Assembly (NCBI GenBank): GCA_944389315.1
Contig: CALXLX010000015.1
Coordinates: forward strand, 1-42,574
Reading direction: 5' to 3'
Source of the DNA: an uncultured Opitutales bacterium
Lineage (GTDB): Bacteria > Verrucomicrobiota > Verrucomicrobiia > Opitutales > Intestinicryptomonadaceae
DNA: 42,574 bases
Part shown: positions 35,013-42,574 of the stretch, one piece after another
How the letters are laid out: every line of letters starts with the position of its first letter
Position numbering within the stretch: the first letter of the stretch is position 1
The notes under the pieces: model-generated
Told to the model about the DNA's origin: nothing
The model's input: the letters and a program-made list of their open reading frames with translations, nothing else
The model's database searches: none
Made by a program: the position numbers and the translations under genes

Positions 35013-35767
35013 GACTTTTTTCATGGAATGTAAACGGCCTGCGCGCCGTCTTGAAGAAGAACTTCGGCGAGTTTGTCTCGGCCTGCGCGCCGGACGTGCT
35101 TTGCCTTCAGGAGACGAAGATATCCATGCCGGACGCCGAGAAGCTTGACTTGCCGTTTAAATACAAGTTCTTCAACTGCGCGGAGCGCAAAGGGTATTCC
35201 GGGACGGCGATACTCTCGAACGCGGCTCCCGAACATGTGGAGATTAAGGATTTCGACGGGCATCCTCGCGAGGGCCGCATAATCCGCGCGGATTTTGGCT
35301 CTTTCAACCTCGTGAACGTGTATGTGCCAAATTCTAAGAGCGAGCTGGAGAGGCTGGACTACCGCTGCGAGGAGTTCGACGCGCAGTTCAGGGGCTATCT
35401 TGCCTCCCTTGCAAGGGAAAAGCCCCTCGCCGTCTGCGGGGACTTCAACGTAGCCCACGAGGAGATAGACCTTGCCCGCCCGGACGACAACCATATGAGC
35501 GCCGGTTTTACCGACGCCGAACGCGCGAGTTTCTCCAGGCATCTGGCCGAGGTTCCTCTCGTCGACGTCTACCGTTTTCTCAATCCTCTCGGGCGGGACA
35601 AATACACCTGGTGGAGCTATAGGGGAGGCGCCAGGGCCCGCAACGTGGGCTGGAGAATAGACTACTTTTTGTGCACGCCCTCCCTTATGGACAAAGTTTC
35701 CGGCTTTGAGATTTTCGACAAAGTTGAAGGGTCGGACCATTGCCCGGTGGCGCTGTTTATAAAATGA
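35009..35767 (+). CDS. xth: Exodeoxyribonuclease III / AP endonuclease (ExoA/XthA family)
   Basis: DNA-repair nuclease that cuts at abasic sites and degrades 3' ends. The 252-residue product has the metal ligand Glu35 (LQETKIS), Tyr105 (VNVYVPN), Asp145 and Asn147 (CGDFNVAH), and the catalytic Asp243-His244 (GSDHCPV), all as in the XthA/ExoA family. The ATG overlaps the SNF2 gene's stop by four bases, so it is coupled to the helicase. A weak hairpin (GGGCA 35830-35834 with TGCCC 35840-35844) lies between it and the converging AraC gene. Confidence 0.95.
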   Translation: MRLFSWNVNGLRAVLKKNFGEFVSACAPDVLCLQETKISMPDAEKLDLPFKYKFFNCAERKGYSGTAILSNAAPEHVEIKDFDGHPREGRIIRADFGSFNLVNVYVPNSKSELERLDYRCEEFDAQFRGYLASLAREKPLAVCGDFNVAHEEIDLARPDDNHMSAGFTDAERASFSRHLAEVPLVDVYRFLNPLGRDKYTWWSYRGGARARNVGWRIDYFLCTPSLMDKVSGFEIFDKVEGSDHCPVALFIK

Positions 35768-35881
35768 TTTGCCATTGGGCCTTCCGCGCGCAAATGCCGG
35801 GTAAGCAAGTCTCCATTATCCCGCGGGGAGGGCATGGCTTGCCCTATGCGCTATGCATGGCGGGGCCTTCCGAGCTGCCGC

Positions 35882-36784
35882 CTAAGCGGTTTTCCCAGCC
35901 TTTTTCGGAGCCTTTGAAGGGGCGTTTTGGAAGGTGAAATCGTCGTCGTCGGTCTTCGACGCCTTTCTGAACCCGCTTGGGGTCTCGTCGTACTTGCGCT
36001 TGAACTTGCGGCAGAAATACGCCACGTCGGAGAATCCGCACATTTCGGATATCTCGCCCGCGGAAAAACTCGACGTTTCCAAAAGCCATTTCGCGTACCT
36101 CAGGCGGGCGTCGTTGATAAACTCCGTCGGGGTGCAGTTGAGGTATTTGCGGACGGTGCGGTTTACATAAGACATGTCCTTGCCGCATATCTCGCGGAAT
36201 TTCGACAATCCGTGCGGAAGATTCTCCGGGTCGCGTATGCGTTGGCATGCCTCGTACAGCCAGTCGGGAATATCCCCCGGTATTGCCGAGGAAAACACAT
36301 TCTTTATCTGCCAATAAAGGTTCGTCAGAAAGCGGTATATTGAAAACAGGGAATCGTTCTGCCATGCAAGCTCGCTGGCCGCCCTCTCAAGATAGGATAT
36401 CTCAAAGGGGGACAACTTCATGGAAACCCCGCCGAACTTCGTCTTCAGCTCCTCGGATTCCTCCGCAAGAAATATGCTCTTGAAATTTTCCATGACAGAC
36501 CGCGCCACAACAATCTCCGTGAAAGTCATATTCGTGTTCTTGTCGGGCTCGAGAACGTGGACGTCGTACGGATTTGATATGTACAGAAAATTTTGCGAGA
36601 AATACCGCGTCTTTGCGTCGGCGATAAGCGTTCCGCTGCCTGAGGTTATCCAAATTATCTCTATGAAATCGTGTTTGTGCAACCCGACGGAATGAACCCT
36701 ATCCGTCTTTCCGTGTATCACCCTGAAGTATTTATTACCCTTTAAATGGCTTTCCGGCGTAAATTCTGCAACGAGCTTTTTCAT
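35882..36784 (-). CDS. AraC-family transcriptional regulator
   Basis: A 300-residue regulator. The N-terminal part (about residues 20-100, with HKHDFIEIIWITSGSGTLIAD) is a cupin-type sensing domain of the AraC arm type. The C-terminal 100 residues hold the two HTHs: GKDMSYVNRTVRKYLNCTPT, then ARLRYAKWLLETSSFSAGEI and CGFSDVAYFCRKFKRKY. The last is the strong second-HTH signature. The C-terminus ends in a Lys-rich tail. It stands alone between exonuclease III and metG, so the ligand and targets are unknown. Confidence 0.92.
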   Translation of the reverse strand: MKKLVAEFTPESHLKGNKYFRVIHGKTDRVHSVGLHKHDFIEIIWITSGSGTLIADAKTRYFSQNFLYISNPYDVHVLEPDKNTNMTFTEIVVARSVMENFKSIFLAEESEELKTKFGGVSMKLSPFEISYLERAASELAWQNDSLFSIYRFLTNLYWQIKNVFSSAIPGDIPDWLYEACQRIRDPENLPHGLSKFREICGKDMSYVNRTVRKYLNCTPTEFINDARLRYAKWLLETSSFSAGEISEMCGFSDVAYFCRKFKRKYDETPSGFRKASKTDDDDFTFQNAPSKAPKKAGKTA

Positions 36785-37243
36785 GCCATTAAAAAAATGC
36801 CATATCCGTATTTAGTCAATCATTTCTTTGCCCAAAAATGCGGTATATGTTTACAATAGCTTTATTATAAATATCTTATATTAAAAATATAAAGATATGC
36901 AGTCAATATAATCCAATATATGCGCAAAAGCGGTTATGCACGGTTTCCGCCCAAATTGTTTTGAGTTCTTCCCGCGGTGGCTGCTGAAGCTTTCCAAGGC
37001 GCGATATGTAGCATATGGTTTGAACTAATGGTGTTGTGGGCTTAAAGTTCTATGTAAAACCTTTAATCCATAAGCCCGCTTTTTGCCTGCTTTCCCGCAT
37101 CTTAGTGCCAGTGTCCGCCGCGTGCGGAAAGCCTATTGTGGGCATTTTGCAAATTCAGAAGCATGGGTTATGAGTGCAGAAACCTAATCTTAAGATTTTT
37201 TACATCTATTGGGCGGAGAAATTTTATCCCCCCCGCAGGGAGT
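36785..37243 (-). other. Intergenic region between AraC gene and metG
   Basis: 517 bases lie between the two genes, and this part holds no gene. It starts very AT-rich (36785-36920), where the AraC promoter would lie. At 37038-37077 GGGCTTA pairs with TAAGCCC, with an inner TTAAAG (37042-37047) and CTTTAA (37061-37066), followed on the plus strand by GCTTTTTG. A small RNA or a terminator is possible. AATCTTAAGATT near 37186-37197 is a perfect palindrome. Confidence 0.45.
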
Positions 37244-37276
37244 AAAAAAATCGCGCGCACGATGCCGTGCGCGCGA
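37244..37276 (-). terminator. Rho-independent terminator after metG
   Basis: TCGCGCGCAC (37251-37260) and GTGCGCGCGA (37267-37276) form a perfect 10-base stem with a 6-base loop. On the minus strand it is followed by seven T (37244-37250). It sits 26 bases past the metG stop. Confidence 0.9.
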
Positions 37277-37301
37277 ATGTCAAATGGAGAGTAAAGAAAT
37301 T

Positions 37302-38852
37302 CTATTTCTTTGCGTCTTCGCCCTCCATTACGGGGCGGGGGAAAAGAATCTCCTTCTCGCCAAGAAGTTTCCCCTCGAGCCTGTTGTCCCAAAGGGTGTT
37401 GCCCTCGAAGACTTCAAGCCCGCTGTGCCCAAGCAGATTTAGGATTCTCTCCGATACCGACGGCATTATGGGCGCTATCAATACCGAGGCTATGCGCAGC
37501 GCCTCTGCCATGTGGAATAAAGCCGTATCCAGCAAGTCCTGGGAGTTCTTGTCTTCGCCTTTTGCCAGCTTCCACGGAGCGCGCTGCTCGGCGTACTTGT
37601 TTATGTTGCGTATGAATCCGAAAGTCTTGTCCAAGCCTAAGTGGAACTGCATTCCCTCGTAGAGGGCGAGAGTCTCTTTGACCGCCTCCAGCGCCGAGGC
37701 CCTCAAGGATTTCTCGAAGTCCTCGTCCACCTTCGGGGCCGGCAAAACTCCCCCGCGGTATTTGTGTACCATGTTAAGAAGCCTGCTGAGCAGGTTGCCC
37801 AGATCGTTGCCCAGATCGCTCGTGTAGCGGGAAAGGAACAAATCGAAGGAAAAGTCGCTGTCCTGGCCCACATTCATCTCCCTCATCAGAAAATATCTGA
37901 AAGGATCCGCCCCGAACCTCTCCACCAGATCCAGCGGGTTTACGATGTTGCCGAGGCTCTTGGACATCTTTTCGCCCTTTGACAGCCACCAACCGTGGAC
38001 AAGCAGGGACTTCGGCAATGGGCAGCCTATCGCGTGCAGCATTATCGGCCAATATACCGAATGCGGCGGGACGAGTATATCCTTGCCTATAACATGGTAG
38101 TCCGCAGGCCAATTCTTCTCGAAATCTTCGGTTCCGTATCCGACGGCGGATATGTAGTTTACCAGGGCGTCAAACCATACGTAGGTGACGTAGTTTTCGT
38201 CGAAGGGCAGGGGAATGCCCCATTCGAGCCTGTCCTTCGGGCGCGATATGCAAAGGTCGTTTAAGGGCTCCTTGAGAAATTCCAGAACCTGTTTTGCCCT
38301 GAACCTCGGAAAGATGAAATCCTCATGGGACTTTATGTAGTCGACAAGCCAATCCTGATGGCGGCTGAGCTTGAAGAAGTAGTTTGACTCCGTAATCTCG
38401 GTGACAGTGCCGAATATTTCCGGCCAGGCTCCGTCAACCTTGTCCTTCTCCTGAAGAAACTGCTCCTGCCGGGCCGAGTAGAAACCCTTGTATTCGGCCT
38501 TGTAGATCTGGCCCTCGTCAAAGAGCCTCTGCAGTATCTGCCTGACCACCTTTATGTGCCTGGGCTGTGAGGTGCGGATATAGTCGTCGTTCGAGACGTT
38601 CAGAAGCTTGCACATTCCCAGGAATTTTTCCGCCTGCTCGTCGCACAGCTTGACGGGCTCTATGCCCGCGGCCTTTGCGCTCTGCTGCACCTTCTGCCCG
38701 TGCTCGTCGAGACCCGTGAGGAAATGTACCTTATGTCCCGTCAATTTCTTGTATCGGGCTATCACGTCTGTGAGAACCTTCTCGTAGGCGTGTCCGAGGT
38801 GCGGAGAACCGTTGGCGTAGTCTATGGCCGTTGTAATGTAAAAATTCTTCAT
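37302..38852 (-). CDS. metG: Methionyl-tRNA synthetase
   Basis: Charges tRNA-Met. The 516-residue protein is a class I synthetase: HLGH (residues 18-21) is the HIGH motif and GEKMSKSLGN near 300 is KMSKS. In the connective-peptide region the usual zinc-binding Cys are missing (YSARQEQFLQEKD), so it is the zinc-free type. The dimerising C-terminal EMAP domain is absent, so it is the short form. The frame is open to 38945, but the added residues are basic and unrelated; ATG 38852 gives the usual MKNFYITTAIDYANG start. A strong terminator follows. Confidence 0.96.
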   Translation of the reverse strand: MKNFYITTAIDYANGSPHLGHAYEKVLTDVIARYKKLTGHKVHFLTGLDEHGQKVQQSAKAAGIEPVKLCDEQAEKFLGMCKLLNVSNDDYIRTSQPRHIKVVRQILQRLFDEGQIYKAEYKGFYSARQEQFLQEKDKVDGAWPEIFGTVTEITESNYFFKLSRHQDWLVDYIKSHEDFIFPRFRAKQVLEFLKEPLNDLCISRPKDRLEWGIPLPFDENYVTYVWFDALVNYISAVGYGTEDFEKNWPADYHVIGKDILVPPHSVYWPIMLHAIGCPLPKSLLVHGWWLSKGEKMSKSLGNIVNPLDLVERFGADPFRYFLMREMNVGQDSDFSFDLFLSRYTSDLGNDLGNLLSRLLNMVHKYRGGVLPAPKVDEDFEKSLRASALEAVKETLALYEGMQFHLGLDKTFGFIRNINKYAEQRAPWKLAKGEDKNSQDLLDTALFHMAEALRIASVLIAPIMPSVSERILNLLGHSGLEVFEGNTLWDNRLEGKLLGEKEILFPRPVMEGEDAKK

Positions 38853-39012
38853 GGTTTGTCGGATAAGAATCTCCGCAAAAGCGCGGAATGTCAAGCGTCT
38901 ATGCTCCGTCCTGGCCCGTTTATAGCGGCGTTTTGATTGCTCCATATGGGCAGGTTGCCAGGAGTGGCATGCAGTGCCTTTTGCCCGTCCGCCTGAGGCT
39001 GAGGGCGGACGT

Positions 39013-40239
39013 CTATCTTGCGGCGGCGCTTTCGCAAAGATTCTCGTATAAAGCTATATATTTGCCGAACTGTATGCGCTTGTCGAAGTCGCGCTCGGCT
39101 TTTTGACGGCACCTTGGGGCATAGTCTGCCTTTGCGCCGGCAATCTTGCATGCGAGCTGCGACATGGATTTGATATCCCCGGTTTTTACGATGAACCCTA
39201 CAGATTCGTCCACAGATTCCGGGCTGCCGCCCGTCGCGTATGTTATCACGGGAGTGCCGCATGCAATCGCCTCGAGGTTTACCGTCGGGTAATTGTCCAG
39301 ATAGGTCGGGTTTAAGAAAACCTTCGCGGCAGAGTACAACTTTGCCAGATCCAGCTGGTTGTCCGTCTTCATGACGGGAACCATGCCGGCTTTTTTCAGC
39401 TCGTCGCACTGCCTCTCTTCCACCCCGACAACCACCAGGTTCAAGCTTCCCTCGAGAATGCGGCAGATCTTGAATAGGTCTTGATATCCTTTGTCCGGGC
39501 TCCATGTGTTGGCTACCGCTATCGCAAAATCTCCGCTAGGAATTGAATATTTTTCCATGGTGGATTCCGCGGATTCCTGCGGCTTGAATATCTCCAAGTC
39601 TATGCCGTTTCTTATTACGCGGCGGCTGCAGTTCTTAAATATTGACCTTGATACAAACTCCCCCATCCATTCCGAAACCGGGACTATGTTCAGATACGGT
39701 TCGGCCCTTTCGGCGAAGGATTTTTTCACGCCGAAATTTTCCCGCGAGTTGTCGAAGACATACGAGGCCGGATATACGTTCTTTAACATGCATTTCCCGC
39801 AAGAGTGCATCCATTTATCGCAGGATCTGAAGTACGCGCAGTGCCCTGTGAAGGCGTTGCAGTCGTGCAGAGTCCAGATTATGGGCCTTCTGTAATCGGA
39901 CAGGAAATCCAACAGAAGCGGAATGTTAAGATAGTATCCGTGGAGGTTGTGCAGGTGTATTATGTCCGGAGATATTCCTTTTATATAGTTTATCAGCCTT
40001 TTAGTGGACAATATCGAAAGCGGGCTTTCTTTGTCGAAGATTCTTGAGTACAATACGTTTGAGGCAATCTCCATTGGGCCGCATATTCTGTATGCTGCCG
40101 ACGCGCTCTTGTTTGCCCGCCTGCCGTAGGCTATGTAGGATTCCCAGCCGTTTTCAATGGCAAGTTTGCCTATGTCTTCGGCAATCTTTCCCGTCGAACC
40201 TGTCGCCAGCACCGAGTTTATCTGTAGAACCTTTCTCAT
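39013..40239 (-). CDS. Glycosyltransferase family 4 protein
   Basis: A 408-residue GT-B glycosyltransferase, cytoplasmic and without membrane helices. The N-terminal domain has a glycine-rich ATGSTGKIA, and DIIHLHNLHGYYL near residue 90-102 is the acceptor-side fold. The C-terminal donor domain has NPTYLDNYPTVNLEAIACGTPVI near 314-336, the GT4 motif with the catalytic Glu. HDCNAFTGHC and GHCAYFRSCDKW are typical of the WcaI/capsular polysaccharide branch. Donor and acceptor sugars cannot be told. A hairpin (38987-39010) lies just past the stop. No polymerase gene is nearby. Confidence 0.88.
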   Translation of the reverse strand: MRKVLQINSVLATGSTGKIAEDIGKLAIENGWESYIAYGRRANKSASAAYRICGPMEIASNVLYSRIFDKESPLSILSTKRLINYIKGISPDIIHLHNLHGYYLNIPLLLDFLSDYRRPIIWTLHDCNAFTGHCAYFRSCDKWMHSCGKCMLKNVYPASYVFDNSRENFGVKKSFAERAEPYLNIVPVSEWMGEFVSRSIFKNCSRRVIRNGIDLEIFKPQESAESTMEKYSIPSGDFAIAVANTWSPDKGYQDLFKICRILEGSLNLVVVGVEERQCDELKKAGMVPVMKTDNQLDLAKLYSAAKVFLNPTYLDNYPTVNLEAIACGTPVITYATGGSPESVDESVGFIVKTGDIKSMSQLACKIAGAKADYAPRCRQKAERDFDKRIQFGKYIALYENLCESAAAR

Positions 40240-40433
40240 ATTGGTATCTTATGCGCAAATAAGCAATGCATGCCCAGAGTTTGCCCCTTAGACTTTAATC
40301 TAGGGCGGGCTTATGGTTTTAAGTATTCGGCATTTTCCGGATCTATCAACATCTTATCCGTGGTTGTTTGTGTATGCTTAAAATATTTTATGCTGTTGGG
40401 AGGTATTATCCTGAGACATTGCCCATGTGGCCG

Positions 40434-41501
40434 TCAATGCGAGGCTGCGTAATTTATCGCGGACATGAAATTGTCCGCCATGTCTGAGGGCTTTCTGCAT
40501 TCGTTGTAAAACTGCTTCGCATTATTGCCCATCTGCGCGTACTTTTGCGGATTTGAGGCTATATCTTTTAAAACATCCTCCAATGTCAGTTTTTCGCCCA
40601 ATAAAACCCCCGTGACTTGGTCCTTAATATCCAGGCGCTCCCCGCCGGTATAGGAATTGTTGTCCGTGACCATCGGCACACCGTATCCCATTCCCTCCTG
40701 GACGGCCAGACCCGCCTGGTTTGGGGAGAAAAGCGCCAAAGCCCTCCTGAAATACCCCGCCTTTTCCCGCACGCTGTATATGGCCCCGCGCATGTAGATC
40801 TTGTCCGAGAGGGCGTTTTGCTCTATCCACTTTTTAGTGTTCTCAAAGTCCTTCCCCGTGCCGACTATATTTAACACCGGCAAAGGCACTCCGTCTTCGC
40901 AGACTTTCTTGTACGCCCTTAATAGACGTCCCAGCCCTTTGTACTCTACGACGCTTCCTATAAATAGCAGGCTGTTCTTGTCCATGTCGTCCGAGGCTGA
41001 TTCCTCCACCTCGACAGTGTTGTTTGCGGAGAAGAGTTTTTCCTTCGGCACTCCTTTTGCCGAGAAACGCCCGATTGGATATCTCGAGTAGAAAATCACG
41101 GCGTCGGAGGCTTTGTAGAGCATCTTTCGGAAGAAGTCCAGGCGTCTATCCGCGTCGAAACGCTTGTTGTAGCTTGCCGAAACCCCTATGCCCCACGGAA
41201 CAACCTTGAACCTTCTGAAGGGTAAAAACGGAAGAATTGTGCATGTGAGCCATGTTATGTTCATCATGGGTATAACCACGTCGTATTTTCCCGCCAGTGC
41301 AGCTATATTGGCTTTATGCACGACCCAGCGCCCGAAGAATGTCCATATCGGAAGTTTTAAGATTTTGAAATCAAAGCTGATATCTTTCGGGAGATCCCCC
41401 TCCGAATAAGCCACAGTCAGATCGCATTTGCGCGCAAGGAGGTTGAATATGGGCACGCGGTAATGCATCATTTTATTCGTTATGATCAGCACTTTTGTCA
41501 T
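40434..41501 (-). CDS. Glycosyltransferase family 4 protein
   Basis: A second GT-B glycosyltransferase, 355 residues. The N-terminal domain (VLIITNKMMHYRVPIFNLLA) starts like GT4 enzymes, with KVVPWGIGVSASYNKRFDA near 100. The donor domain has LFIGSVVEYKGLGRLL near 180 and AVQEGMGYGVPMVTDN near 265-280. ATG 41501 is chosen; ATG 41519 would add six residues. The stop is 194 bases before the first glycosyltransferase gene, and no terminator lies between, so the pair may be co-transcribed. It is the last complete gene before the tRNA-Arg attachment site. Confidence 0.85.
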   Translation of the reverse strand: MTKVLIITNKMMHYRVPIFNLLARKCDLTVAYSEGDLPKDISFDFKILKLPIWTFFGRWVVHKANIAALAGKYDVVIPMMNITWLTCTILPFLPFRRFKVVPWGIGVSASYNKRFDADRRLDFFRKMLYKASDAVIFYSRYPIGRFSAKGVPKEKLFSANNTVEVEESASDDMDKNSLLFIGSVVEYKGLGRLLRAYKKVCEDGVPLPVLNIVGTGKDFENTKKWIEQNALSDKIYMRGAIYSVREKAGYFRRALALFSPNQAGLAVQEGMGYGVPMVTDNNSYTGGERLDIKDQVTGVLLGEKLTLEDVLKDIASNPQKYAQMGNNAKQFYNECRKPSDMADNFMSAINYAASH

Positions 41502-41869
41502 TTTATTCCGCTTATCCATCTAAGATGTCTGGAGTTTTAAATGTTTGATTCGCATGCTGTATAGATAGATGCCGATATGTATAAAACTGGGAGCCATATG
41601 AGTCATGCGCGGGACATCTCCCGTAATCATGAATAAATATAAGCAGCATATCCTGGTAAAGTAAAAAATGGTTCTGCACCGTTGCCGCGGGTTGCGTATT
41701 TTTCACCCTATTTTTTTGCCGCACATCGCCTTTTCCTGTGCTGAAAGCTTTCGATAGCTTATTTTCTCGGAGACTCTGGAATAGGGAGAATTTTTACAAT
41801 GCAAACAGATCTGTTTTTGCTTATAGACTAACGGTAAAACATAGGCCAAAATAGGCCAAAACTTACCCG
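41502..41869. other. AT-rich spacer before the attachment site
   Basis: No gene is recognised. A 70-codon frame on the minus strand (41512-41724) has no family look. Next to the tRNA fragment the 10-base sequence ATAGGCCAAA is repeated in tandem at 41841-41850 and 41851-41860. It may be part of the recombinase site or chance. Confidence 0.5.
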
Positions 41870-41910
41870 CGCCCCCACGAGGAATCGAACCTCGATTTAG
41901 CGTTTAGGAA
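41870..41910 (-). other. Attachment site: 3' fragment of a tRNA-Arg(CCT) gene
   Basis: Read on the minus strand, this is the 3' half of a tRNA: anticodon loop TTCCTAA with anticodon CCT (41904-41910), the 3' anticodon stem, a short variable loop, T-arm CGAGG-TTCGATT-CCTCG and acceptor strand TGGGGGC plus discriminator G. The pairing 5' arm of the anticodon stem is missing beyond 41910, where unrelated sequence starts. This is the usual result of element integration at a tRNA 3' end: the copy left behind at the distal end. The intact tRNA-Arg should lie at the far side of the element. Confidence 0.82.
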
Positions 41911-42009
41911 CAAATGGAATATTGTTAATTGCAAACAACTTGCGAAAATTTTTCACAGTGGCAAGTCAATCCCTTACCAAAGCGCAATTTTGACAGGAAA
42001 GGATTTTAT

Positions 42010-42574
42010 ATGAAGAACAGATCTCCTTCCTTTCCAAAAAAAGTTGCCGAGAAAAACCGCGAGCGCTGGGTCGTTTACTATTTCGACATAGACAAGCAAA
42101 AACGCTGGGCGCGCAGATTTTCTACAGAGGCCGAAGCGCTCGAATTTTTCCGCGAAAAAAAGGTTTACGATGAGAAATTGGGCGTTGAGGCAAACCGCAT
42201 TTCGCCGACAGACAGGCGCGAGCTTGTCGAGGCAAAGATGCTGCTTTCCCCTTTGCGGGTGTCGCTTACAAACGCCGTCCTCACCTACGTGAAGCTTACG
42301 AATGATTTGCAGTCGCTTGGAATCAGCCTAAGCCAAGCCATAGAGGAGTACAAATCGCTCGCAAAGCTAAAGGAACGCTCCGCAAGGTTGGACTTCGCAA
42401 TCGACAAATACTGCTATACGCTCTTGAAAAAGGAGCTGTCGAGCGAGTATGTAACGGGGGTCGAGCGCACTCTTGCCCGCTTCATGGGCGATTTCGGCAA
42501 GGAACGGATAGTCTCGCTCATAACTGGCAGGGAAATCTTCCAATGGCTCATAAACCTCAAAAAGCGCGAATACG
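42010..42574 (+). CDS. Tyrosine recombinase / phage-type integrase (N-terminal part, cut by window end)
   Basis: An open frame of 188 codons without a stop that runs off the window. The first 60 residues (ERWVVYYFDIDKQKRWARRF, then STEAEALEFFREKK) resemble the arm-binding domain of integrases, and residues about 125-188 (YCYTLLKKELSSEYVTGVER, then TLARFMGDFGKERI) resemble the SAM-like core-binding domain. The catalytic R-H-R-Y residues lie outside. ATG 42010 has AAAGGA (41998-42003) six bases upstream. It starts 100 bases from the tRNA-Arg fragment, so it is probably the integrase that made that junction. Confidence 0.75.
   Translation, partial: MKNRSPSFPKKVAEKNRERWVVYYFDIDKQKRWARRFSTEAEALEFFREKKVYDEKLGVEANRISPTDRRELVEAKMLLSPLRVSLTNAVLTYVKLTNDLQSLGISLSQAIEEYKSLAKLKERSARLDFAIDKYCYTLLKKELSSEYVTGVERTLARFMGDFGKERIVSLITGREIFQWLINLKKREY

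Noticed and set aside
38853..38945. N-terminal extension of metG
   Set aside because: The 31 extra residues are basic and unlike any synthetase; the normal start is ATG 38852.
41512..41724. 70-codon frame on the minus strand before the attachment site
   Set aside because: No family resemblance, no ribosome site, in AT-rich non-coding DNA.
41870..41930. Complete tRNA-Arg gene or tmRNA at this place
   Set aside because: The 5' anticodon-stem strand and everything beyond it are missing, and the acceptor end does not fit tmRNA.

Overview
The window is a 42.6 kb piece of bacterial chromosome with a housekeeping gene set and the first few hundred bases of an integrated element at its right end. 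The organism is most likely a Verrucomicrobiota bacterium, perhaps an Opitutales-type gut lineage. That rests on the gene repertoire: mreBCD with PBP2, a type-2 malate dehydrogenase, GTP-dependent PEPCK, an all-alpha dimeric dUTPase, a chorismatase-like RidA protein and many small lipoproteins or Tat-type secreted proteins. It is an inference, not a proof. The DNA is moderately GC-rich with AT-rich spacers. ATA is the preferred isoleucine codon, which is unusual, and Shine-Dalgarno sequences are often weak.

Layout. 1-4.8 kb: cell-shape operon mreB-mreC-mreD-mrdA(PBP2) plus a small lipoprotein. 5-8.8 kb: phosphohexose mutase, an unrecognised secreted protein and hisA, with clear terminators. 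8.8-13.6 kb (minus strand): an unrecognised secreted protein, mutL without endonuclease motifs, malate dehydrogenase, dimeric dUTPase and a small conserved protein. 13.8-16.5 kb (plus): a Tat-exported FAD oxidoreductase and a chorismatase-like protein. 16.8-22.6 kb (minus): potABCD polyamine ABC transporter, a CPBP membrane protease and a Tat-type multi-cluster ferredoxin. 22.7-27.1 kb (plus): trmB, pckG and argH. 27.3-28.3 kb: two divergent DNA-binding proteins across an AT-rich operator/promoter region. 28.6-30.6 kb (minus): a PfkB sugar kinase overlapping queA. 31-35.8 kb (plus): a tight glgA / SNF2-helicase / exonuclease III operon. 35.9-41.5 kb (minus): an AraC regulator, metG and two GT4-type glycosyltransferases.

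The right edge (41,870-42,574) holds the 3' part of a tRNA-Arg(CCT) gene, broken in the anticodon loop. It is followed by the start of a tyrosine recombinase that runs off the window. This is the left attachment junction of an integrative element whose cargo lies outside the window.

Metabolic theme: pckG, malate dehydrogenase, phosphohexose mutase, the PfkB kinase and glycogen synthase fit a sugar-fermenting, glycogen-storing organism. I did not find a CRISPR array, an rRNA operon, an insertion sequence or a complete tRNA gene.
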